This document shows, piece by piece, positions 53,887 through 62,763 of a DNA stretch of 64,000 nucleotides. The notes under the pieces are model-generated. The model did no database searches. It was given only the letters and a program-made list of their open reading frames with translations, and had not been told where the DNA came from. Made by a program: the position numbers and the translations under genes. This stretch comes from Bacteroidia bacterium (lineage in GTDB: Bacteria > Bacteroidota > Bacteroidia > B-17B0 > Aurantibacillaceae): the NCBI GenBank assembly GCA_016787705.1, contig JAEUTP010000017.1, forward strand, positions 505,511-569,510, in the 5' to 3' direction. How positions within the stretch are numbered: the stretch's first letter is position 1; each line of letters opens with the position of its first letter.

Positions 53887-54813
53887 ATGGAAAACTTAAA
53901 CTCTTTAAATATAGCGCAGATCATAATAAAGAAATGGAAAACATTTTTTTTGATCATGCTTTTTGCCGGTGTATTGGCTTTTGGAGCATCCTTTCTAATT
54001 AAAGAAAAGTATAAATCCATTTCTGTTGTTTATCCTATTAATTTATTTCAAAACTCAGAAGAATCTGCAAGCGAACAATTATTGCAGTATTTTTTAAGTG
54101 AAGATGTAAAGTATAAATTGGCAAAAGAATTTAACCTTTTTAAAAGATATGGTGTTGATACTATGAGTACAAAGGGCGCTAGAGCTTTATTTAATTTTAT
54201 GTACCAGGAAAATATAACGGTTTCACCTACTATCTACGAATCTATTGAAATAACCGTAAAAGATGAAGACCCGCGTTTTGCCAGAAAATTAAATGCCGCG
54301 TTGATCAAAATTACAAATGAACTTATAAAAGAAAACAAAAGAGCAATTGTAAGGCAATATCTTGCTAATACAAGAAGAGTAATAGATATTCAATCGAAAG
54401 AACTGGATTCAATAAGCGATGCAATTCAGAAAATAAAAACAGAGTATAATATCATTGATGCAAAAGGTCAGGAGAAATATCTGAGCAAGCAGCTTTCTAC
54501 AGGATCTGCCTTAAACGAAAATTCACAACAACAAGTAAAAGGTTTACGCGAAAAAGGAACAATTTTAAAGATCCTGGATGGAAGAATCAAATCAACTTTA
54601 AAATCTTACACAGAGATTAAAATAAAGAATGACAGTTATTTATTGGATGCAAGCGGTGATATTGATTTTTATACGTATGTAAGCAAACCCGACTTGCAGG
54701 ATAAAAAATGTTCGCCGGTAAGATGGATCATTGTTGTTGTTTCTGCTGTCTCGGCATTTTTTATGGCTTTGGTTTTCTTTTTATATAAAAGTCGCTCAAA
54801 AGATCTGTTATAA
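53887..54813 (+). CDS. Wzz-like chain-length determinant protein (second copy)
   Basis: 308 residues with the same layout: membrane helix at about 20-37, periplasmic helical region with KELDSISDAIQKIKTEYN, proline-containing KPDLQDKKCSPVRW and C-terminal helix (about 279-298). Sequence identity to the first copy looks low, so the pair may be ancient paralogs rather than a recent duplication. It precedes the ligase gene directly. Confidence 0.85.
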   Translation: MENLNSLNIAQIIIKKWKTFFLIMLFAGVLAFGASFLIKEKYKSISVVYPINLFQNSEESASEQLLQYFLSEDVKYKLAKEFNLFKRYGVDTMSTKGARALFNFMYQENITVSPTIYESIEITVKDEDPRFARKLNAALIKITNELIKENKRAIVRQYLANTRRVIDIQSKELDSISDAIQKIKTEYNIIDAKGQEKYLSKQLSTGSALNENSQQQVKGLREKGTILKILDGRIKSTLKSYTEIKIKNDSYLLDASGDIDFYTYVSKPDLQDKKCSPVRWIIVVVSAVSAFFMALVFFLYKSRSKDLL

Positions 54814-56268
54814 TTGGTAAAGTATTTTAAAACATATTTATTTCCAATACTTATATTGGCATACATTTTTGGTAATGCCTATATAATGGTTTATAAAAAG
54901 GATATGTTTTATCCTTACAATATGTTACCATTTATCTTAATTATTGTTTATACGGCAATTTTCCATTTACAGAAGCTCGTTTTCTTTCTTGCCTTTTGTA
55001 CACCCCTTGCTATTTCTTTAAAAGAAATGGGCCTGTCTGATGGTATGGACCTTAGTTTACCTTCAGAGCCCTTAATGGCAGGTATTATGCTGCTGTATAT
55101 CTTTAACGAACTTAGCTCGCGCATAACAGATAAAAAATTCATTAATCACCCGGTAACAGTTTTAATCGTTATTCAGTTAAGCTGGATGTTCATTACCAGC
55201 TTAACAAGTACTGAAGTAGCGATCTCATTAAAATACCTTGTATCAAGATTGTGGTTCATATTTAGCTGCTACATTATCATGCCGCACCTTTTTCAAAACA
55301 AAAAGAATATAATAAAATTTGTTTATTGTTACGCAGTAGCTCTTGCCCTGGTTGTTTTTTATACGGTTATTCAGCATGCTAAATTTAATTTTAACGATAA
55401 GGCTGCCGATTGGGTAGTATCACCTTTTTATAATGACCATACAGCTTACGGTGCAGCATTAGCCATGTTCATACCTATAATGATGTGTTTTGTTTTTATG
55501 AAAAGCATTTCAAAATTTTTAAGAGTATTGGCACTGGCTTTATTTTTTCTTTTTGTTTTTGCAATTATTTTATCTTTTGCCAGAGCAGGTTGGTTAAGCT
55601 TAATTGTTGCGTGCTCAATCTTTGCAACCCTTATTTTAAGAATAAAGTTCAGAACGATCCTATTCACATTAATTATTTTTGGAAGCATCTTTTATGTTTT
55701 TCAAACTGAGATCTTTATTGCATTAGGCAGAAATAATACTGACGCTGAAGGAAGTTTTTCAAATAATATTGAGTCGGTTTCTAATATTTCTACCGATGCT
55801 TCCAATCTTGAGCGTTTGAACCGGTGGAGTTGCGCTATACGTATGTGGAAAGACAAACCGGTATTAGGCTGGGGACCGGGGACGTATATGTTCAAATACG
55901 CACCCTACCAATTAAGCAGTGAAAAAACGATTATCAGTACAAATTTTGGAACGAATGGTAATGCGCATAGCGAGTATTTGGGGCCCTTATCTGAACAAGG
56001 TATCTTAGGTTTATTAATTGTTGTTGGAATATTGTTGTATTGCACTTCCTTAGGTTACCGACTTGTTTATACTGTTGCCGAGCCGGAAATACGTATACTT
56101 GTAATTGGATTGTTTTTAGGGCTAATGACCTATTTTGTTCATGGTTTTTTAAATAATTTCCTTGATACAGATAAACTATCATTGCCATTCTGGTCTTTCC
56201 TGGCTGCTTTAGTATCTATTGATCTGTATTATCAGAAAAAAGAAAAAGCAGCAAAGCTAAAAATATAA
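54814..56268 (+). CDS. O-antigen ligase/polymerase (Wzy_C family)
   Basis: 484 residues beginning at TTG 54814, immediately after the previous stop; the first ATG would remove part of the first helix. About twelve membrane segments; the large periplasmic loop contains LGWGPGTYMFKYAPY and AHSEYLGPLSEQGILGLL, the Wzy_C/WaaL signature with conserved Arg-rich neighbours. It either polymerises repeat units or ligates them to lipid A core; sequence alone does not decide. Ends the operon. Confidence 0.9.
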   Translation: MVKYFKTYLFPILILAYIFGNAYIMVYKKDMFYPYNMLPFILIIVYTAIFHLQKLVFFLAFCTPLAISLKEMGLSDGMDLSLPSEPLMAGIMLLYIFNELSSRITDKKFINHPVTVLIVIQLSWMFITSLTSTEVAISLKYLVSRLWFIFSCYIIMPHLFQNKKNIIKFVYCYAVALALVVFYTVIQHAKFNFNDKAADWVVSPFYNDHTAYGAALAMFIPIMMCFVFMKSISKFLRVLALALFFLFVFAIILSFARAGWLSLIVACSIFATLILRIKFRTILFTLIIFGSIFYVFQTEIFIALGRNNTDAEGSFSNNIESVSNISTDASNLERLNRWSCAIRMWKDKPVLGWGPGTYMFKYAPYQLSSEKTIISTNFGTNGNAHSEYLGPLSEQGILGLLIVVGILLYCTSLGYRLVYTVAEPEIRILVIGLFLGLMTYFVHGFLNNFLDTDKLSLPFWSFLAALVSIDLYYQKKEKAAKLKI

Positions 56269-56298
56269 CCTGCTGCCTTTAGCATTAAAAATTTAATC

Positions 56299-57153
56299 TT
56301 AATTAATTCTTAACCAAAACGAACCGCCATGCTTCTCAACACCTTTGGTGTTATTGCTTTGCCATAATGGTTCAATAGAATTTGCTAATGCTTTATCTTC
56401 GCTTACAAAAATACCCGGAAAAATTGGTTGGTACTTTTGCGGATTAGCCAATACAAATGCAGCAAGTGTATATTGTTCTGAATAAAAACGATCACACATA
56501 AATTGCGGATAATCGTAAGGAATATAAATATCGTGTACATGAACAATAACTCCTTTTTTCAGGTAAGGAAACAATTCTAAAAAGCAAACCGTGGCATCAG
56601 AGTTTGGCAGGCAGCGGTGAGAGTTATCAATAAATAAAATATCATTTTCTTCGAGCCCTTCAGTAATGAATTTAAGATCATCAATATTTTCTAAAGGTTT
56701 ACGTATTACTTTATCTGCTAAATGATCAATGTTAGCGCGCGGAAAAGGATCAACTGATATAATTTCAGTTTTTAGTCCGTTATCTTTAATACTTTTTCTT
56801 GCAACTTTTGTTGAATTGCCCGAACCTATTTCAATGTATTTTTTGGGTTTAAATTCATTTAAAAAAGTATATAAGGTAACTACATCCAATCCCGGTAAAT
56901 AGCCATTATTCCAGGCCGGTTCGTTCTCATTGGTCTCGTTTTCTGCTTTTTTAATAGTGTCAAACACAGGTTTAAATTTTAAGATCTCGGAAATATGTTT
57001 TTCGTAAATGCTTCTGTTTGCATCTACTATTTTGTAAAGCATTTCATGTGGTTTTTTACCATAGCCATGACGGGGCTTGAATTCTGTTTTGTATTCCAAA
57101 ATCAGTTTTTGATATTTTGGAAGCAATAATTTTATTGTTCTTTTTAAACTCAT
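56299..57153 (-). CDS. Class I SAM-dependent methyltransferase
   Basis: 284 residues: long basic helical N-terminus, then IEIGSGNSTKVARKSI (SAM motif), IISVDPFPRA and ILFIDNSHRC, VIVHVHDIYIPYDYP. This is the Methyltransf_24/cephalosporin-hydroxylase-like pattern common in polysaccharide loci. Position next to the polysaccharide operon suggests sugar methylation (inference). Thirty-eight bases separate it from the phosphatase gene upstream in its transcript. Confidence 0.88.
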   Translation of the reverse strand: MSLKRTIKLLLPKYQKLILEYKTEFKPRHGYGKKPHEMLYKIVDANRSIYEKHISEILKFKPVFDTIKKAENETNENEPAWNNGYLPGLDVVTLYTFLNEFKPKKYIEIGSGNSTKVARKSIKDNGLKTEIISVDPFPRANIDHLADKVIRKPLENIDDLKFITEGLEENDILFIDNSHRCLPNSDATVCFLELFPYLKKGVIVHVHDIYIPYDYPQFMCDRFYSEQYTLAAFVLANPQKYQPIFPGIFVSEDKALANSIEPLWQSNNTKGVEKHGGSFWLRIN

Positions 57154-57191
57154 AAGCTTAATTTATTTATTCAAATATATAAGTATTTATT

Positions 57192-58427
57192 TTAAAAATG
57201 CAGGTCGCTTACTTTTAAAGTAAGCAAAGCAATATCATCAGGAAATTCATTTTCACCTTTAAATTCTTCAGCAAAAAATAAAATACTTTTGTTTATGAAG
57301 TCAGGTGTTGCTTTATTGTTTTTTTCTATAAGATCCTTAACCGCTTCTACACTTATAGTTTCATCTTCAGTATTAATTGTATCTGTTAATCCATCAGTAT
57401 AACACAATAATGTAAATTCAGAAGTATAATTAAACGTTTCTACATTAATTACCGGTAATATTTCAGCGATTCCTAATAACGGACAGCCATTTGTAAATTC
57501 CATAAATTTATTTTCATAATAAAATATTGGAGGGTTGTGACCGGCATTGATGTAAGTTAGTTGCTGGCTTTTAGTATTTAATTTTGCAAGAAAAAGAGAT
57601 ACAAATTTTTCATTTTTCGCATTTGTAATTACGCGTTTATTAAGCTCTATAACAATGTCTTTTAAATTGTGGGTAAAAGTGATCAAACTTTGTAATGTAG
57701 CTTGTATGTTGCTCATTAATAAAGCAGCTGCAATTCCTTTGCCACTTACATCTGCCAGGCAAAAAATAAACTCGTGATTGTTTAGTTTAATAAAATCATA
57801 ATAATCGCCACCAACCTGCTGGTGTGGTAAATACCTTGCGGCAACCAATAAGCCATCAGAGTTTGGCAGATCTTTAGGAAACAACATTTGCTGCATGCTT
57901 TGCGCAAGTTCTAGCTCCTTTTTTATTTGCGCTCGTTGAATATTTTCTTTAAATAATTTTTTATTCTCAATAGCAACAATAATAATGTTAGTAAGTGTTT
58001 GAACAAAAGGCAAATGCTTAATGGCCGCGCTTAATTCCAGTTTTTCCTCATTTACATCACTCAACAATACATAGGCCATTGGTGTTTTTTTATGATACAC
58101 CGGTATTACAATTTCAAACTGTTTGCTTAGTTCGCCTTTACTGAAATTAATGGTCTCAATTTCACTAATAGACAATAATTCGTTTTCAAATTGAATAGAA
58201 CCTACTTCTTTTTTGATTCCGTATTTTAAAAGGCATTTCCATTCGGTATCATAGCTAAACAATACCAGTTTACCAACTCCTAAGCGGTTTTCTAAAATAT
58301 CCTGAAAAAGATCGAGTAATTGCCCTGTAGAAAAATTATTATTGATTGCCTTGGTAACTTCAAGCAATGCATTCAGCTTTAGATCCTGAATGTGTTTTTG
58401 TTGCGATATTTTTGAGTGATCTGTCAA
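57192..58427 (-). CDS. SpoIIE/RsbU-type PP2C protein phosphatase with GAF-like sensor
   Basis: 411 residues. Residues about 10-165 are a GAF-like ligand domain; about 170-195 is a signalling helix (IKKELELAQSMQQMLFP); about 198-408 is the SpoIIE phosphatase with QVGGDYYDFIKL, LADVSGKGIAAALLMS, INAGHNPPIFY and YTDGLTD (metal-binding Asp residues present). These enzymes dephosphorylate anti-anti-sigma factors. No STAS or anti-sigma gene is nearby. Three bases downstream of the PyrR-like gene. Confidence 0.92.
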   Translation of the reverse strand: MTDHSKISQQKHIQDLKLNALLEVTKAINNNFSTGQLLDLFQDILENRLGVGKLVLFSYDTEWKCLLKYGIKKEVGSIQFENELLSISEIETINFSKGELSKQFEIVIPVYHKKTPMAYVLLSDVNEEKLELSAAIKHLPFVQTLTNIIIVAIENKKLFKENIQRAQIKKELELAQSMQQMLFPKDLPNSDGLLVAARYLPHQQVGGDYYDFIKLNNHEFIFCLADVSGKGIAAALLMSNIQATLQSLITFTHNLKDIVIELNKRVITNAKNEKFVSLFLAKLNTKSQQLTYINAGHNPPIFYYENKFMEFTNGCPLLGIAEILPVINVETFNYTSEFTLLCYTDGLTDTINTEDETISVEAVKDLIEKNNKATPDFINKSILFFAEEFKGENEFPDDIALLTLKVSDLHF

Positions 58428-58430
58428 TAC

Positions 58431-58934
58431 CTAAATTAAATAAACGGCCTCTTTACCTTTTTTAGAAAGATCGGCCTCAATATGTTCTTGTAAAGTGGTG
58501 CTTAATCTTAGCCCCACAAAGTCTGCTTTTACCGGAAAACGTGTGTGACTTCTATCCACCAGTATAACTGTATTTATTTTTTTTACAGGTTTATCTAAAA
58601 ATAATTTCACGGCATACATTAATGTTTTACCGCTATTTAATACATCATCAACCAAAATAATTGTTTTATTGATGAATGCTTTCTCTTCAAAATCTGTTTT
58701 AGGCTCACCTTCCCAGGGTTTTTCTTTACTTAAAGAGATCTTTCCTAAAGTAATTTTTAAGGGAGAGATCTTTTTTAATTTTTCCGCTAAATGGTTGGCA
58801 ACCTTGTAACCGTTACCTTCAATACCAACAACTAATAATTCTTTTTCAGAAAAATTATTCTCGTAAACTTCATAAGCAAGCCTGCTTAGCTTTTGCTCTA
58901 TCTGAAGGGTATCTAATATCTTTACCTTACTCAT
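58431..58934 (-). CDS. PyrR-like phosphoribosyltransferase
   Basis: 167 residues, type I PRTase: LLVVGIEGNGYKVANHLAEKL, PRPP motif IILVDDVLNSGKTL, and RSHTRFPVKADFVGLRLSTTLQEHIEADL, which matches PyrR (DRGHRELP..). PyrR proteins act as pyrimidine regulators and weak uracil PRTases; in Bacteroidota the regulatory role is unproven. ATGA overlap with dapA. pyrD is elsewhere in the window (3.2-4.3 kb). Confidence 0.88.
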   Translation of the reverse strand: MSKVKILDTLQIEQKLSRLAYEVYENNFSEKELLVVGIEGNGYKVANHLAEKLKKISPLKITLGKISLSKEKPWEGEPKTDFEEKAFINKTIILVDDVLNSGKTLMYAVKLFLDKPVKKINTVILVDRSHTRFPVKADFVGLRLSTTLQEHIEADLSKKGKEAVYLI

Positions 58935-59815
58935 TTGTAGTTTTTTACTAATTGTTTTAAGGTGTGCTTTACTTTATCATTTGGTTCTACTAATGGTAAA
59001 CGCACAAAAGGATAGCATTTTTTTAATAAACTTAACGCATATTTAATGCCACCGGGATTGCCATCAGCAAACAACTGGTCGGTAATATTAATTAAACCAT
59101 AATGTAATTTTTGAGCTTCTGTAAATTTATGTTTTAAACTTAAACGAACCATCTCACTGTAATCTTTAGGGAAAGCGTTGGCTACAACAGATATAACGCC
59201 ATGCCCACCGGCGGCAATAATTGGCAGGGTTAAATTATCATCACCACTAATTACTAAAAAATCTTTCGGACAATTTTTAATGATCTTCATTATTTGTTCC
59301 ATATTGCCGCTTGCTTCTTTGGTAGCAACAATATTTTTAAAGTCTTTTGCAATGCGCACCTGAGTTTCCCAGGTTACATTGCTACCTGTACGGCCCGGTA
59401 CGTTATACAAAATAATGTCTTTATCAGTTGCTTTTGAAACCGCTTTGTAATGCTGGTAATAACCTTCCTGTGTTGGTTTATTGTAATAAGGCGCAACCGA
59501 TAAAATTGCTTCAAAAGGTTTAAGATCTGTTTTCTTAATGGTTTCAACTACTTCAGCAGTGTTGTTACCACCAATACCTAATACCAATGGTAATTTTTTC
59601 GCGTTGGCTTTAACAACAGTATCAATAGCTATTTTTTTCTCTTCTTTGCTTAAAGTAACACTTTCCCCTGTTGTTCCTAAAACCACAATATATTCAACTT
59701 TACCATTGTGTAAGTGTTTTACAACTTGTGTTAAAGCTAGAGTATCAACATCTCCTTTTTTTGTGAATGGCGTAACAATTGCTACACCGGTGCCTTTTAA
59801 ATTATTATTGCGCAT
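58931..59815 (-). CDS. dapA: 4-hydroxy-tetrahydrodipicolinate synthase
   Basis: 294 residues, class I aldolase TIM barrel. Schiff-base Lys in IVATKEASGNM, Tyr in ILYNVPGRTG and TTGE in VLGTTGESVTL. Condenses pyruvate with aspartate semialdehyde on the way to lysine and diaminopimelate for peptidoglycan. Follows lhgO by 16 bases and overlaps the PyrR-like gene by 4. Confidence 0.96.
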   Translation of the reverse strand: MRNNNLKGTGVAIVTPFTKKGDVDTLALTQVVKHLHNGKVEYIVVLGTTGESVTLSKEEKKIAIDTVVKANAKKLPLVLGIGGNNTAEVVETIKKTDLKPFEAILSVAPYYNKPTQEGYYQHYKAVSKATDKDIILYNVPGRTGSNVTWETQVRIAKDFKNIVATKEASGNMEQIMKIIKNCPKDFLVISGDDNLTLPIIAAGGHGVISVVANAFPKDYSEMVRLSLKHKFTEAQKLHYGLINITDQLFADGNPGGIKYALSLLKKCYPFVRLPLVEPNDKVKHTLKQLVKNYK

Positions 59816-59831
59816 AATTAAATATATAAAA

Positions 59832-61049
59832 TTATTTCAAATTAAAGTATTCGGTTGCCATTAAAGCTATCTCATTACCATAAGCAAGACTGGCAGTAGC
59901 AGCAGGACTTGGGCTATTAATAACGTGCATGGCATTACCATGTTTTTCAATTTTAAAATCGTCCAACATTTCGCCTTCGGGCCCTAATGCCATAGCACGT
60001 ATACCGCAACGAGCCGCAATTATTTCATCCATTTCTAAAGATGGGATTAATTTGCGTAAACGATTAAGAAAATAAGTTTTACTAAACGCGCCACGGTATT
60101 CATCTAAGCCAAAACGCCAATGTTTACCAAAAAATTTCCAGGTGCCTTTAAAACCAAAAGCATCAATGGTATCTTTAAAACTAAAAGCGGTTTTGCTATA
60201 ACCTTCGCGGTCAAATACAAACACTGCATTTGGTCCGCACTCGGTACCACCGTGAATCATGCGTGTAAAGTGTACACCCAGGAAAGGAAATTTAGGATTT
60301 GGCACCGGGTAAATTAAATGTTTTACTTTATGCAAACCTTTTTCGGTAAGATCATAATAATCGCCTCTAAAACCAATGATCTCTGCATCACTTTTCTGAC
60401 CTTCTTTTTTAGCCATTCTATCCGCCTGTAAACCAGAAGTAGTAATAATATGTTTGCCAATAAATTTATTTTTTTTTGTAATAACAGTAGTGCTTTCTTG
60501 CCCTCTTTCAAAACCAACAACTTCCTGCGATGTTAGGACCTTGCTGCCATTATTTTTTGCATGAATTAATTCAACATATTTTTTTGCAACTGAATCGTAA
60601 TCAATAATACCGGTGCAGCCAACACGAATGCCTGCAATACCCTCACAAAAAGGTTCAATTTCTTTTATGCGTTTGGGATCAATGATCTCCATATCTTCTA
60701 CGCCATTGGCAATGCCATTGTTAAACACTTTGTTCATGTGCGCCAACTCACTTTCGTGAGTGGCAACAATAATTTTACCGCAAATATCGTGTGCTATTTT
60801 ATATTCTTTAGCAAACTGAACCAATTCTCTTCTTCCATCAACACAATTCTTGGCCTTATAAGACCCTGGTTTGTAATATATGCCGCTATGAATAACACCA
60901 CTATTATGCGAAGTTTGATGCTGCGCCACCTCTTTTTCTTTTTCTAAAACTAAAATAGTTTTATTGGGATGATAATTGCAAAGTTTGTAAGCCGTAGCAA
61001 GACCAACAATGCCTCCGCCAACAATTATAATGTCAAATTTTTGTTCCAT
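59832..61049 (-). CDS. lhgO: L-2-hydroxyglutarate oxidase
   Basis: 405 residues from the ATG at 61049 (MEQKFDIIIVGGGIVG); an upstream TTG frame adds no conserved sequence. FAD/DAO fold: GGGIVGLATAYKL, HNSGVIHSGIYYKPGSYKA, VHFTRMIHGGTECGPNAVF and C-terminal VINSPSPAATASLAYG. Oxidises L-2-hydroxyglutarate to 2-oxoglutarate with electrons to quinones; membrane-associated. Starts a compact operon with dapA. Divergent from the FAH-family gene. Confidence 0.95.
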   Translation of the reverse strand: MEQKFDIIIVGGGIVGLATAYKLCNYHPNKTILVLEKEKEVAQHQTSHNSGVIHSGIYYKPGSYKAKNCVDGRRELVQFAKEYKIAHDICGKIIVATHESELAHMNKVFNNGIANGVEDMEIIDPKRIKEIEPFCEGIAGIRVGCTGIIDYDSVAKKYVELIHAKNNGSKVLTSQEVVGFERGQESTTVITKKNKFIGKHIITTSGLQADRMAKKEGQKSDAEIIGFRGDYYDLTEKGLHKVKHLIYPVPNPKFPFLGVHFTRMIHGGTECGPNAVFVFDREGYSKTAFSFKDTIDAFGFKGTWKFFGKHWRFGLDEYRGAFSKTYFLNRLRKLIPSLEMDEIIAARCGIRAMALGPEGEMLDDFKIEKHGNAMHVINSPSPAATASLAYGNEIALMATEYFNLK

Positions 61050-61125
61050 AAAATCAAAGCATAAATGTACCAAATAAAGCCGGATTTTTGCTTTATCTTT
61101 ACACTTTAGTTTACAAAATTACTCT

Positions 61126-61731
61126 ATGAAAATAATTTGCATTGGGCGTAATTATGCCGAGCACGCTAAGGAGATGAAGGCCGACCTGCCTACAGAACCC
61201 GTATTTTTTATGAAACCCGATACTGCTTTATTAAAAGAAGGTGATTTTTATATTCCTGATTTTACTAAAGATCTTCACCACGAGATTGAGCTGGTTCTTA
61301 AGATCTGCAAGGCCGGCAAGCATATTGAAGAACAATTTGCACACAAATATTATGATGAAATTGGTCTTGGTATTGATTTTACCGCTCGTGATATACAGGC
61401 AAAATGTAAAGAAAAAGGATTACCCTGGGAAAAGGCCAAGGCCTTTGATAACAGTGCGCCCATAGGTTCTTTTGTGAAAAAAGAAAGCCTTGATCTTGCC
61501 AATATTAACTTTGAATTAAAAGTGAATGGACAAAGCAGGCAAATTGGTAATTCAAAAGATCTTATTTTTTCATTTGATAAGGTAATTGCTTATGTGTCGC
61601 AATTTGTAAGCTTAAAAGTTGGGGATCTTATTTATACGGGCACCCCCGAAGGTGTTGCTGCCGTTAAGATGGATGATAAACTGGAAGGTTTTGTAAATGG
61701 AAAACCTGTTTTAAAACTGAATATTAAATAG
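61126..61731 (+). CDS. Fumarylacetoacetate hydrolase family protein (acylpyruvase type)
   Basis: 201 residues, the short FAHD1/YcgM-type with only the catalytic domain: [51 protein letters not shown] and [10 protein letters not shown]. Metal ligands E-x-E and D appear intact. Probably hydrolyses acylpyruvates or decarboxylates oxaloacetate; the precise substrate is unknown. The full-length tyrosine-pathway FAH is encoded at 17.1-18.3 kb. yidD begins 1 base after its stop. Confidence 0.93.
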   Translation: MKIICIGRNYAEHAKEMKADLPTEPVFFMKPDTALLKEGDFYIPDFTKDLHHEIELVLKICKAGKHIEEQFAHKYYDEIGLGIDFTARDIQAKCKEKGLPWEKAKAFDNSAPIGSFVKKESLDLANINFELKVNGQSRQIGNSKDLIFSFDKVIAYVSQFVSLKVGDLIYTGTPEGVAAVKMDDKLEGFVNGKPVLKLNIK

Positions 61732-61732
61732 C

Positions 61733-61948
61733 GTGATATTTAAAAAAATAGCCATAGGATTTGTTAAATTTTACCAATACTGCATTAGGCCTTTATTGCC
61801 AAATTCCTGCAGGTACACACCGTCATGCAGCCAATACGCCATTGATGCTATCAATAAATACGGCGCTTTAAAGGGTAGCTGGTTAGGGATTAAACGCATT
61901 TTACGTTGTCATCCCTGGGGCGGACACGGTTATGATCCTGTTCCTTAA
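61733..61948 (+). CDS. yidD: Membrane protein insertion efficiency factor YidD
   Basis: 71 residues from GTG 61733. Carries the family core [19 protein letters not shown] (three Cys) and [33 protein letters not shown] small peripheral membrane protein that assists YidC/Sec insertion. Its usual neighbours rpmH, rnpA and yidC are absent; it is coupled here to a FAH-family gene, a rearrangement seen in Bacteroidota. Confidence 0.96.
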   Translation: MIFKKIAIGFVKFYQYCIRPLLPNSCRYTPSCSQYAIDAINKYGALKGSWLGIKRILRCHPWGGHGYDPVP

Positions 61949-61963
61949 CCCACATTTTTTTTG

Positions 61964-61971
61964 TAAATTTG
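61964..61971 (+). promoter_or_regulatory. -7 box abutting the MbnP-like start
   Basis: TAAATTTG matches TAnnTTTG exactly; the ATG at 61975 is 3 bases after it. It lies in the 26-base gap after yidD. Confidence 0.5.
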
Positions 61972-61974
61972 GTC

Positions 61975-62763
61975 ATGATCAAATCCAGGATTTTATTTAG
62001 TTTGTTTTTTATTGGATCACTATTTTTTATTTCCTGTGAAAAAGACCAGGAAATAAAGCCTAACCCAAAAACAGAAACCCCTGTAACTGCCGGCAAAACA
62101 AGTACGGTGTTTAATTTTAATGCCCTGGCAGATAATTTACCTTTAATACCAACTACAAAATGGTATATAAATGCCAATGGTGATAATTATACTATTACCC
62201 GCTTTAACTATTATATCAGTAATATTAAATTAAAAAAAGATGATGGTTCTGTTTTTTACGAAACAGAAAGCTACCATGTTATAAAACATTTAGAAGGTGC
62301 AAAGTCATTTACGGTTTCGGGTATGCCGGAAGGAGATTATAACCAAATAGAATTTACAATTGGTGTGGATAGCGCAAGAAATGTAAGTGGCGCACAGGTA
62401 GGGGATCTGTCGCCCGATTCGTTAATGTTCTGGACCTGGAGCACAGGTTATATCTTTTTTAAATTAGAAGGTGAATATCAAACGTTGAACTCGATGCCTG
62501 GCGCAACTTACGCCATGCACATTGGCGGCTTTGCAGGAAAAGATAATTGCTTAAAAAAATGCACGTTTAACCTTACTAATAAAATAAGTGTAAAAAAGGA
62601 TAATCAGCCCAAGATTTTTTATGATGTGAATATTAACGAGATCTTTAACAATCCAACAGTAATTGATTTGGATTCTTATTATGTAATTGCAAGCGGACAA
62701 CATGGTAAAACATTGGCCGCAAATTACAGCGATATGTTCAGCATCAACCATATTGAAAATTAG
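61975..62763 (+). CDS. MbnP-like lipoprotein
   Basis: 262 residues from the ATG at 61975; an in-frame TTG at 61969 lies in the -7 box. Lipobox FISC at residues 18-21. The body is beta-rich with FNYYISNIKL, LMFWTWSTGYIFFKLEG, YAMHIGGFAGKDNCLKKC and DVNINEIF, the pattern of the MbnP family (PF20243), some members of which are copper-binding surface proteins with a modified Trp. The Trp-rich WTWSTGY region is conserved here. Usual partner MbnH (di-heme) is absent; a thioredoxin-fold gene overlaps the end instead. Confidence 0.9.
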   Translation: MIKSRILFSLFFIGSLFFISCEKDQEIKPNPKTETPVTAGKTSTVFNFNALADNLPLIPTTKWYINANGDNYTITRFNYYISNIKLKKDDGSVFYETESYHVIKHLEGAKSFTVSGMPEGDYNQIEFTIGVDSARNVSGAQVGDLSPDSLMFWTWSTGYIFFKLEGEYQTLNSMPGATYAMHIGGFAGKDNCLKKCTFNLTNKISVKKDNQPKIFYDVNINEIFNNPTVIDLDSYYVIASGQHGKTLAANYSDMFSINHIEN

